A stretch of DNA of 64,000 bases from Acanthochlamys bracteata. Lineage: Eukaryota > Streptophyta > Magnoliopsida > Pandanales > Velloziaceae. Under the pieces are notes generated by a model that had not been told where the DNA came from, ran no database searches, and saw only the letters and a program-made list of their open reading frames with translations. The translations under genes and the position numbers were made by a program. The number at the start of each line of letters is the position of its first letter. Within the stretch, counting starts at the first letter, position 1. Positions 11,343-22,312 of this stretch are shown piece by piece. The DNA is taken from positions 873,001 to 937,000 of the forward strand of contig CM034139.1 of assembly GCA_019914995.1 (NCBI GenBank), written 5' to 3'.

Positions 11343-12883
11343 CTTTTGCTAGTGCTCGAGCAAAATAATTAAAATGCATACCAAACTTCCACAAATTATT
11401 CTCATAGAACTCATTTTTACTCAAAGCTTAATCAATCATAAATCATAAAGAATATTCTAAGCCTAATGCTCAAGTCAACACCATCTACAAACTCCCATAA
11501 ATGCGTTGTACGACAAGCAAATCAACTCAATCCTCGCATTCAAAGAACATGTGCAACATATTAGAAGAAAATTTAGAATTCAAAGTCCATAAGTTCATTA
11601 AGAAATCATCTTCCCACTGCTCATACAATTGTTAGAGAATCACAAAGTTATTTCAAAGGTTGTAATGAATGCAATCAACTTAGGAAATAGTCAAAATACA
11701 AAGAAGTCAAAAGTATTTTTAAGAAAAGAACAAGGTATACTCAAGCATTGGCCCAATTTTACGGCTCTTTTATTTTTATTAAATTGCTCTTCCTTTACCG
11801 TTGCATTTTACAAGGTATACTCGAGCTTTTTTTTTTTTTTTGCTCTTTCTTTACCCTTGTACTTTTGGATGACTCTTTGACAGCTCTGTCTCTCAACTAT
11901 CCCTAACAATTGAAAACAAAACAATACAACACAAGAAAATATTAAGATCAACTCTAAGCCTCGTATTGCATGGTGATAGATATCGTCACTTGTTACGGAT
12001 TATGAAATCAAAATGCTCTATAAAATGTATTCAATTGCACTGTCTAGAATAGCAAAAGAATTTTATCAACTCACTTATACACAACACTATTCAAAAGAAG
12101 AAAATAGACTTAGCTGACAAGAACATTAGATAAACAAACTCAATATTAATTATGATCTCAAAAACTATGCTAGAAAAAGAGTTCAAATTCATCATTGGAA
12201 AAAATTGGAAGAAAGGCTATCAATTAGAATGTTTAACATTGCACAAGATTTGACTTTCTATCTCCCCCAAGCTTACATCCAACATTGTCCTCAATGTTCA
12301 CTGAATAGAATAATCAAGCATTAATGTAAAAATGAAAGAATGTAAGACTTAGGTCGTAAGAAGGACTCCCCTGATTGTGTTTGCATAATTTGTATCTTCT
12401 TGAGCTCACTCCTCTTTATAAACCTGCTACCTACATGTTTGCTTTTGAATAGAATCTGCAGCTTCAGTCACCACCCATGCAGCAACAATATAGCTTTTTC
12501 TTTGTTGTCCAGTAGTCTGTTGATAGCTCTTGTTAAAAACCTTTTAACAACTAGCAGTGAATGCAGTTTATTATAATGCATGAGCAGATCTAGTTCCAGC
12601 AAAGCACTTTCTGCATTTCCAGATTTCTTCCATAATAGTGAATGCATCTAATTGATAGTTATGCTTACCTAACGCAGAAACATACCACATAGAAGAAATC
12701 AGCTTGGAAAGCTTACCTGATTAGAAGACAAATGAAACCAGAAGGTGTTTTGCAGCTTGGCTCTAAGTTCATTAACCAGGCAACAGAGGCATCATGCTTT
12801 TGTGGCCTCTAATGTGCTGACTTTACATGTATTTTGTAGCTTCATTGTTATTCTGGTTACTTTGTAGCTCATTTCTTGCAAGC

Positions 12884-12914
<31 letters not shown>

Positions 12915-13299
12915 CTGAACTTTTTCAAATTTTCATAATTGTAATTATTATTAAATATGTAACTGTTGTTTGCCATTTGCTTGCCAAATGTGTCGGAGCA
13001 TACTTAAAGTCAGCTTACATATGCAAACTATCTGAAGGATAAGTTATCAGAAGGTTGAGCCTATTCATTGGCTTGAAATGCACTCACAAAATATCAATAG
13101 AACAACCAATTGCACTTTTTTGTGGAGGCATGCTTTACAGTTTTATTATGAACCTATATTTTATTTGGAATATGCTTGTTGATCATGATCAACCTTCGTT
13201 TTTCTCTATCAGGAATTACTATGCTAAAGTTATGTAATGGTCCAATGTTGCTTTTCTCTGTTTTAAATGAGCATTGCTCATCTCATATGAATTTGGCAG
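11343..13299. other. Athila 3' region and left part of the captured DNA, copy 2
   Basis: Nearly identical to 1441-3400 and includes the internal polypurine-like tract at 12258-12274. The T tract at 12888-12914 is shorter than in copy 1. No coding region is supported. Confidence 0.5.
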
Positions 13300-13646
13300 C
13301 CCCATCTTCAAAGAACAAAACTGTGTGACATGAAGGATGGTGAACTTGATCCAATGTATGTCAAAAAGAGAGAGCAGCTTAAGCAGCTTGTTGCATCAAT
13401 TGTTCGTCCAAAAGTTGTACAGGGTAAACATTTGAATGGAAAAGACTTCGTCTCTTTTTTAGAGCAGGTAGTTCTTACAACTCTGTCATTGGGTTTGCTT
13501 ATGTAACTATTATTTGTCTCCATATAGCTAGCCTTGACTTGTTTGTTGTAGTACTATCATATCAGGTATATAATCTTAGGCATTGTTTGTACTTTCAGAT
13601 TCTTGAAGCCTTAAAGAAAGGAGAAATTCCTTCTACAGGCTCTCTC
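13300..13646 (+). pseudogene. Captured guanylate-binding family gene fragment, copy 2
   Basis: Same two exons and intron as 3401-3747, at a constant offset of 9899 bp: exon 1 at 13300-13467, exon 2 at 13599-13646. I see no difference in the exons. The same acceptor (TTTGGCAG), donor (CAG/GTAGTT) and second acceptor (TTTCAG) are present. It cannot encode a functional GTPase. The identity shows capture before duplication of the internal region. Confidence 0.75.
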
Positions 13647-14264
13647 TTTTTTTTTTTTTGCAATTGCATGATTTAGTTTGAACATGTATCAGCAATCATA
13701 AACCATCCGGTTGACTCCATAACCACACAGAAACTTCAATAAAGTTGTTAATCAATATTTCATACTGTACTTCATGCATCACAGATAGTAACTGTATAGT
13801 CATATGATTTTTTGTTTTGTCAAATGCTAAGCACCTCTAAACTTGATCATAAAATAGGCATATTCGGTGTCAAACCAACTTCACTAGTCTTACAGAATTT
13901 CCTAGTATCAAAATTAAATTTCCCTTATTTATATATTCATCAAGTAGTAGGCATAGCTTAAAATTCAGTTGTAAAATGATTTGAATCAACACGACAACTC
14001 ATATTCCAAATAGACTTACCTGAGCTTTCCTCCTCTGCTCCATTTGCTTTTGGATGTTGTTCTTGCTACCCGTAATTTTTGAGTCATCCTTAATTCCCGT
14101 AGCTATCATCTATAAGAATTATTTTCTTCTAAACACCTTCTCCCGGAAAGCCACTAAATAAATAAAATAAGAATAAAACTACAACTAAATTCAAATCATC
14201 AAAAAATTTTGGATTGCCTCCCAAATAGCGCTAAGTTTAACGTCTTGACCATTTTAAGCATTTT

Positions 14265-15532
14265 CTAGAGATAAATGGGATCTAACAACTTAAAAGTTGC
14301 TTCATCATTTATATAGAAAGTAGTTGCTAGATATGGTTTTAAACGATGCCCATTAACTTTGAATTGCATTCAGTTTGTAAATCCTAATTTCTCTGACTCC
14401 ATGAGGAAAAAACTCAATAACCTCGTAGGGTCCATACCATCTAGATTTAAGCTTTCTGGAAAAAGCTTCAATCTTGAATTATATAACAAGACCTTTTCCC
14501 CACATTCAAATAATTTTCTTAATAATGCCTTATCATGCAATGCTTTGGTTCTATCCTTATAAATCTTAGCATTCTCATATGCCTCATTTTGAATTTCTTC
14601 TAACTCACTTAATTGCAATTTTCTAACGTTTCCAGCTTCTTGAAGGTCAAAGTTGAGTTTTTTAATGGCCCAATAAGCTTTATGTTCTAACTCAACAGGG
14701 AGGTGACAAGCTTTTCCATAGACCAAACGATAAGGAGACATTCCTATAGGAGTTTTGTAAAAGTCATCCTATAAGCCCATAAAGCATCATTAAGTTTTAA
14801 AGCCCAGTCTTTCCTATTCGATTGTGCAATTTTTTCCAAGATATGCTTAATCTTCCTATTTGACACTTCTACTTGACCACTAATTTAAGGGTGATAAGGC
14901 GTAGCGACTTTATGAGTTATATTATATTTCTTCATCAAGGCTTCAAATAGCTTATTACAAAAATGAGATCCCCCATCACTAATTATAGCTCTAGGTGTAC
15001 CAAAACGTGAAAAGATAAAATCTTTCAAAAATATCAGCACTACCTTATGGTCATTAGATCTACAAGCTGTAGCTTCAATCCATTTGGAAACATAGTCAAT
15101 TGCAACCAAGATATAGAGATAGCCAAAAGAAATAGGAAAAGGTCCCATGAAATCTATACCCTAAACATCAAACAATTCAATCACTAAAATATTAGTAAGA
15201 GGCATTTGATTCCTAAAAGAAATATTTTTCATTCTTTGAAACCTATCACAAAATTTACAAAAATTATAAGCATCTTTAAACAAAGTTGGCCAAAAGAATC
15301 CACTCTGTAATACTTTTGCTGCAGTTTTCTTAGCTCCAAAATGTCCTCCACATGCATAAGAATGACAAATTTTGAGGATACTTAAAAACTCACTCTTTGG
15401 AACACATCTCCTAATAATTTGATCAGAATAATGTTTGAACAAGTAAGGATCATCTGAAAAATAATACTTAGCATCAGCTTGCAACTTTTTCTGCTCTTGT
15501 CTAGATTTGTCCTTATGCAACATATTGGTGAC
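14265..15532 (-). pseudogene. Athila-type integrase region, copy 2
   Basis: Same domain order and the same in-frame stops as copy 1 (after the zinc-binding region at about 15161 and after TPYHP at about 14885). Further frameshifts lie near 14760 and at 14370-14460, where copy 1 is open; those two sites involve CTG/CAG contexts. The C-terminal integrase domain is therefore shortened in this copy as read. Confidence 0.8.
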
Positions 15533-16683
15533 CAAATAATTTACTATATCAGCATACCAAGGTACAATTTCGATAGTGAATAATTGTTCATCAGGAAACC
15601 TCTCAGATAATGGCATATGCATTCCTAAGTTATTACCTTCATAGGACAATCGAGACAAATGGTCAGCTACAACATTTTCTGCTCTTTTCTTATCTCTAAT
15701 CTCTATATCAAACTCTTGCAACAATAGAATCCACCTGATCAATCTAAGCTTAGCATCTTTCTTAGTCATAAGATATCTAATTGCTGCATGATCTGAAAAA
15801 ATTATTATCTTGGAGCCAATCAAGTACGACCTAAACTTCTCTAAAGCAAATACCACAGCTAGAAACTCCTTTTCAGTAGTGCAATAATTTACTTAAACTT
15901 CATTAAGTGTGCGGCTTGCATAATATATGGCATGCAGTCGTTTATTCACTCTTTACCCTAACACAGCTCCTATAGCATAATCAAGGGCATCACACATGAT
16001 TTCAAAGGGCAAATTCCAATCAGGGGGCATTATAATAGGAGCTGTTGTGAGTTTAGTCTTAAGTAACTTAAAAGTATCCAAACAATTTTGATTAAAATCA
16101 AAGTCAGTGTCCTTTGCTAACAAATTACATAAAGATCTAGTGATTTTGAAAAAATCTTGAATAAATCTTCTATAAAAGCCAACATGTCCCAAGAAAGACC
16201 TAACTTCTTTCACATTGGTAGGAGGTGGAAGATTTGAAATAATATCAATCTTCGCCTTATCCACCTCTATACCATCTTGGGAGATAATATGTCCAAGAAC
16301 AATGCCTCTCAGAACCATGAAGTGGCACTTCTCCCAATTCAGAACCAAGTTAGTTTCTTGGCATCTTTTCAACACTAAAGAGAGTTATCTAAACAATCAT
16401 CAAAATCAGATTCAAAGACTGAAAAATCATCTATAAATACCTCTATAATCTTTTCTACCATGTCGGAAAAGATTGCCATCATGCAACGCTGAAAAGTAGC
16501 GAATGCATTGCATAAACCAAATGGCATGCGTCTATATGCATAAGTTCCATAAGGACAAGTGAAGGTAGTTTTCTCTTGATCCTCGTGAGCTATAGAAATT
16601 TGGTTGTATCCGAATATACATCTAAGAAGCAATAGTAACTATGGCCAGCTAATCTCTCAAGCATTTGATCAATAAATGACAAA
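15533..16683 (-). pseudogene. Athila-type reverse transcriptase and RNase H, copy 2
   Basis: RT palm with the FIDD box at 16632-16375, thumb block at 16375-15953, RNase H at 15856-15533 continuing into integrase. RNase H is better preserved than in copy 1 ([10 protein letters not shown], then [11 protein letters not shown]). A one-base loss near 16384 splits the palm, and the stop at 15953 is shared with copy 1. Confidence 0.8.
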
Positions 16684-16739
16684 GAAAAATGGTCTTTTCT
16701 TGTGACACTATTAAGCTTTCTATAATCAATACAAACCCG

Positions 16740-18449
16740 CTAGCCAGTCACTAATCTCGTGGGCACTAACTCATTACTATCATTTTTTACCACTGTAACC
16801 CTAGACTTCTTTGGCACCACATGTATAGAACTCACCCACTTCGAGTCTGAGATAGGATAAATAACTCCAACGTCTAAAAGTTTCATCACCTCGCTTTTAC
16901 TACTTTTTTCATGTTGGGATTAAGTCTTCTTTGTGCATCACGATGAGGTTTAGCATCATCTTCTAATAAAACTCGATGCATACACCTAGTAGGGCTAATT
17001 CCCTTAATGTCAGCTATAGTCCAACCAATCGCAGTCTTATGCTCTCTCGATACTTGAACTAATTTTTCTTCTTCTATAGTGTCAAGGTCAAATACAATAA
17101 TCACACGAAGAGTTTCATGATCTTCAAGATATGCATATTTTAGATGAGTAAGTAATGTTTTCAACTCAATCTTTGGGGCTTCTATAATAGATGGAACCAA
17201 CTTATTACTTGAAAGTGGTAAAGATTCAAAATTTTGTGGCCTTCTAGAATAAGCAGATATAGAATCACACATAGCATACATTTGAGTTGATGCATTATTA
17301 AGTTTTGAGTAAAAATTGTCTTGATCATGAATTTCTCCTGCATTAACAGAATTATTCTGAAGAATGATATCTGTTTTCAATTGGTCAACAACATCAATAC
17401 TGAAACAATCACCTAAATCCTCGAAAAACTTTATTGCATTAAAAACCTTAAACTCAAACTCAACAGTTTTACCTTGAATAGTCATAGTGAGTGTCCATTC
17501 TTTAACATTTATCTTAGTACCAATTTGTAGCCCATAAAAGGTCGACCTAAAATGATGTGTAAATCCTTTCCAGTGTGGTGTGTGTCTTCCATATCTAAAA
17601 CAACAAAATCACCGGCAAGATGAATTCATCAACTTTCACCAATATATCCTCAAGAATGCCACTAGGAACTTTTACCGAATGATCAGCAAGTTGTAAAGTC
17701 ATAGAAGTTGGAAAGAGTTTGCCCAATCTTAGCTTAGTATAAACTAAATAAGGCATAAGATTTATGCTTGCTCCTAAATCCAATAATGCCTTCTCAAACT
17801 TCACACTTCCTATGCGGCAAGGAATAGTGAAACTCCCTGTATTTTTGACTTTTGGTGGTAGTTTTCTTTGAAGCACTGCACTTACCCTTTCAGAAAGAGC
17901 AACCTGCTCATGCTCTTTAAATCTCCTCTTGTTAGTGCATAAGTCTTTTAAGAACTTAGCATATGCTGGAATTTGCTTAATTGCATCTAATAGAGGGATA
18001 TTAATTTTTATCTTTTTAAACATCTCCATAAAATCCTTTAGCTGATTCTTTTTCTTAGAAGACATGAGGCGCGAAGGAAAAGGAGCTTTAGGCACATAAG
18101 ATGGGGGTTCAGTATAGGTAATGTCAGAGGTGGATGTGGAACCTTTAAAATTTTTCTTTGAAGATTCAGTATTTATATCTCTCACCTCATTGTCAACCTT
18201 TTTGCCATTTGTAAGTGTCATGATAGCTTTGGCATCTTCATAATTTCTAAGATTAAGTTCTGATTGACTAGGAAATTTGCCTCTCTCACGTTCACTGACA
18301 TGAGATGCAATTTGTCCAACTTGTGTCTCAAGTTTTGAGACAGCTTGTTGAGTCACGTGCTGGAAGGTTTCAAGTTGAGAAAGGGATTGTCTTGTGGAGT
18401 TTTGAAATTCAAGCTGATTTTGCATCAAGGATTTCATGAGTTGTTGCAA
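16740..18449 (-). pseudogene. Athila-type gag C-terminus, protease and RT start, copy 2
   Basis: One open block (18449-17595) joins the Gln-rich gag C-terminal region with the protease active site (LLDLGASIN). In copy 1 these are in two frames, so copy 2 preserves the original continuity. A frame break near 17520-17620, absent from copy 1, then separates the rest of the protease (17485-16886). A second break near 16892 precedes the RT start. Confidence 0.8.
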
Positions 18450-18457
18450 TTCATCAA

Positions 18458-19614
18458 TTAGTTCCTTTTTAGGCTCAGTTTGAATAGGTGCTTGTGCTTG
18501 CTAAGGTTTAGAAATTGGATTTTGTAAATTATTATTATTTGACCATGACAAATTAGGATGATTTCTCCAACCAGGATTATAAGTATTAGAAAAAGGGTCA
18601 TTCCTAGACTTTTGATAATTGCTAATTTGATTGGCTTGCTCTTGAACAAATTCTGGATATGAGCCAGTCAAAGGACAATTACAGGTCGTACGATCAATAT
18701 TAGCACAAATTTCACAACCTTCTCCTCTAGAACCTTTGGATACAAGATTGACAATCATGTCAAACTTCTTCTCTAAAGAATCAAATCTCGCATCAACACT
18801 AGTGGAGGAACCTATCCCATACACTCCTTTCTTTCCTACTCCACGATCTCTCGTATAATCCCACTGTTAAGAATTAGCACTAAGTCGCTCAAACAACTCA
18901 AATGCTTCGTTCTCATTCTTATCCATCAGAGCACCACCACAAGCAGCATTTATAATTTGCCTGCTCTGATGTAAGACACCCTCATAAAAATGCTCTATAA
19001 TTCTCCACTTCTCAAAACCATGATGAGGGCATTTTTGTAACAAATCTTTAAAACGATCCCATACCTCAAAGAATAACTCACCATCTCTCTGCTGAAAATT
19101 CTGAACTTCCCTACGTAAGGCTTGGATTTTCTGGGCAGGAAAGAATTTTTGTAGGAATTTATGCGACAACTGATCCCAAGTATTAATAGATTGTGCCTCA
19201 AGAGTATTGAACCAAGCTTTCGCTTTCTCATTTAATGAAAAAGGAAAAAGACGAAGTCGGATTCCTTCATCCGAGACTCCATTAATCTTTGAAGTTGCAC
19301 AGATTTCATAAAAGTTCTTAACATGAAGATAAGGATCCTCATTTGCTTGCCCATAGAAAGAAGGGAGCAGTTGAATCATGGAGGGTTTTATTTCAAAACA
19401 TTGAGCAGTTATGTTAGGCAATACAATGCAAGAAGGTGTGGCATTGGTTTGGGGAAGGGAATAGGATCTCAAGGGTCTAAGAGGGCTGATCAATTTCTTG
19501 GTTTTGGTCCATGATGTTCAAATTGATCTCTACACTCACGCCTAATTCTCCTAATGTTCTCTCAAACTCGGGATCAAATTCAAGAGATGATTGACCTCGA
19601 GAGCGGGTTATCAT
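18458..19614 (-). pseudogene. Athila-type gag, copy 2
   Basis: ATG at 19614 corresponds to 9710 in copy 1. The capsid domain is open from 19493 to 18867, through the point where copy 1 is frameshifted, and stops at the same LSANS stop. The Cys-rich segment (18824-18501) follows in another block and ends at a stop shared with copy 1. Confidence 0.8.
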
Positions 19615-19756
19615 GCACTAATGCAAAAACCTAAAAGTGAAACGCAATGCTAAGAAAAACTCTAAATGCAAACATATGCAAAACCAAAAGCAAATCTCAA
19701 TCAAACCTAAATCATCTAAGAGAGACTAAACTGAATCAAAATTAAGCAAAATCAAC

Positions 19757-19774
19757 TCCCCGGCAACGGCGCCA
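19757..19774 (-). promoter_or_regulatory. Primer binding site, tRNA-Asp type (internal copy 2)
   Basis: Identical to the site at 9853-9870 and again 9 bp from the LTR (19784). Confidence 0.85.
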
Positions 19775-19783
19775 AAAACTCGG

Positions 19784-21218
19784 TGTGGCTAAAATCACTT
19801 AAAAAAACTTAGAGATTCTATCCTAGTTTATCCCGCAAGTGCACGGTTGTCGCCTACCGTATAGCAAATAACATGTTCGATCCACAGGGACTGATGCTAA
19901 CTCTAACTCAAAACTAATTTCATAAAATATGTAACAGGATGGAGATTTTTAATTAAACTACAAATATGTATGAAAATCAAATAATAATAATAATAATAAT
20001 AAAATTTTTTGAAATAGAGGAGATAAGATAATTGAAATTTTAGAATCCACCACTAGTGTCTATTGTTTGAATCCTTAATCAAGTGTGAGTTTTATTATTG
20101 ACTAATATGAAGATTTCGTATCTAATACTTTGGTCCAGTCCTTAGGTCAGATTTCAATTATGATCCTAACTTTGGTCCAGTTTAGAATCACCTATCTCTT
20201 ATTTATTCTAACTTTGGTCCAGTACAGAATTAAACAAAAGATGCATTAAGAATTGCGAAATCAGAAATCATGCAATCATATTCTCTTTGGTCCAGAAAAT
20301 ACTAATCACAAAGTTATTAATCCTAAGCTCTTTTATTATGTTTCGATTGGTCCTTTCGCAAACATAATTAGACAAGTAATTCAAACTTCAAACTCAATAT
20401 TGATCACGCATTTAAATTCAAAATCTAAATTTTAATTAATACAAAGATTAACAACTCACAAAATATTCAACAATTATTAATCACAATAATGTTTAAGAAT
20501 CCAAACAATTTCACTAAGGTTTCATCCAAAATTCCAGTCAAGATGTTTAGCTACCCATAGAAATAATACAAGCAATAAAATTCATTGAGATAAATAGGAA
20601 AAAGAAAGAAAATCAAATCTGGTTGGTTGTTGCTTTGTCTGCCGTCAAGCTCTGTCCCCCTCCTCGGCCTTTAATTTCCTCTCTGTTTCTTCCTCTGGTT
20701 CCTTCCTCTGGTTTCTCCTTCTCTCTCTTTCTGTGTGAAGATCTCAATTTTAAAGCCAAGCAAATTTTGGTTGAGATTTTCTCTCCCCCTTTTCAGCAAA
20801 GAATCTTGCCTAAGATCTAGCCAAAACCCCAAGAGAATCAAAGAAAAATAAAACAAACATATGATTTCCTTCCTTTACGGAAACGCGCCGCTCCCCCCTA
20901 TTGCTCTCTGCAGCAGCCAAGAAGAAAAAAAAGTTTTCCTTCTCACGTGAGAAAGATTCTCTTAGGGCAACACTCATTGTAAACTTGTAGCTCCTCTTTC
21001 TTTTACATTGGGCTCAATGAATTTAGTAGGCCTATGCACTCTTTTAATCATTGGTTTGTCTCAAATTTACTGCATCATTAGCTCTTCTACATTTGTCCAA
21101 ATTGTCTTCATTATCTAACATCCATAAAATGTAAGAAAATTTTAGCTCATTAATAAATAAATCAATATATAATCATGACCAAAATATTATTATAAAGCAT
21201 ATAATTATATCTTTATCA
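19784..21218 (-). repeat. Athila-type LTR, copy 3 (5' LTR of the array)
   Basis: 1435 bp, begins TGTGGCT and ends TATCA on the plus strand. It has more private substitutions than the middle LTR (for example near 20060, 20073, 20469, 20883 and 21090). The sequence directly after it (CCTTACCGATACCC) is in frame with chromovirus RT codons, so this is the true outer edge of the insertion. Confidence 0.9.
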
Positions 21219-22312
21219 CCTTACCGATACCCTTACATACAAAAGGCAAAGATGAACGCGCACCGTCAAGGAGATTATCTCAAGGAATTATAAGACCAAG
21301 TTTTTCGGCTTTCTCATCACCGATTCTATTGGTTAAAAAAAAAAAAAAAACGGATCTTGGTGTTTTTGTGTAGATTATCGTGCATTGAATGAAATCACCA
21401 TAAAAAATAAGTATCATATTCATGTGGTTGATGAGCTATTTGATGAGCTTCATGGTGCTACAATCTTTTCTAAGCTAGACTTGAAATGGCTAGTTAAACT
21501 CCTTGGTTTTGATTTTAAAATTGAATACCGTGCAGGGTACCTAAATGCGGTCGCCAATGCCCTCTCACACCGTGACGACATGCAGTCATTACTCTACAAC
21601 CCTCCTTCTGGGAAGACTTAAGGCAGGCTCAAAAAGAAGACCCTACCATCGCCACTCTACTACAAGTAGCTCGAGAAGGACCGAAACTGGAGTATTTAGT
21701 CATCGGAGATTTCTTGATGCATCATGGAAGAGTTCATGTTCCAAATAGTTCATCCCTACACAGGCAGTTGATGTTTGAATCACACAATTCAGCAAGTGGT
21801 GGTCATGGAGGGTAATTTAGGAACTTGAAACATCTCTCGAGGCAATTTTATTGGCCTGGAATATCCAAAGACAGCTACCGATACATTGCGGACTGCTCAA
21901 TATATGCCAAGGCTAAATCGAGTTCTCTCAAGCTAGCTAGGTTACTTCAACCTTTACTAATCTCCATTGCTGTTTGGGCAGATCTATCAATGGATTTTAT
22001 CAAAGGCTTGCCTCGTTCTGAAAGAAAAGACGTCATCTTAGTGGTTGTAGATCGACTCTCAAAATATGCTCACTTCATTCCCCTATAACATCCGTATACA
22101 ACAGCAAGTGTGATAGCGGCTTTTATTCGGGAAGTTGTACACCTACATGAGGTGTCCACTTGAGTTCCTTTTGGTAAGAGCTTCATCGTTTATATGGAAC
22201 GGTACTCCACATGAGCACCGCGTATCATCCCCAAATAGATGATCAAACGAAAGTCGTCAATAGGTGTTTGGAAACATATTTGAGATGTTTTGTTAGCGAA
22301 CAACCAAAGAGG
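21219..22312 (+). pseudogene. Chromovirus (Ty3/gypsy) pol fragment A, interrupted by the Athila array
   Basis: Starts inside RT at the PYRYP codons; the upstream part would lie left of the window. RT runs to FSKLDLK (about 21485) and then jumps to [14 protein letters not shown], the RNase H end. About 870 bp seen in element B (23340-24210) are missing. After the RNase H tail (NAVANALS) come the RH-IN linker, the zinc-binding part (HNSASGGH, then CSIYAKAK with the second Cys replaced by Tyr), the catalytic core (LSMDFIKGLP, VVVDRLSKYAHFI) and the STAYHPQ region. It ends at EQPKR, where sequence of element B takes over. Several stops are present. Confidence 0.85.

Larger units (their letters stand above)
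1..21218 (-). mobile_element. Tandem Athila-type Ty3/gypsy retrotransposon array (LTR-int-LTR-int-LTR)
   Basis: Three LTR copies (1-1422, 9880-11324, 19784-21218) flank two internal regions of about 8.46 kb, all reading on the minus strand. In element order each internal region has a tRNA-Asp-type primer binding site, gag, aspartic protease, reverse transcriptase, RNase H, integrase, a long 3' region with a captured host gene piece, and a polypurine tract. The integrase core resembles the Athila/Calypso lineage as I remember it. Both copies are interrupted by stops and frameshifts, so neither is autonomous. The right edge (21218) cuts into chromovirus RT codons. The left edge and its target duplication are outside the window. 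LTR-LTR unequal recombination is the simplest origin. Confidence 0.9.
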
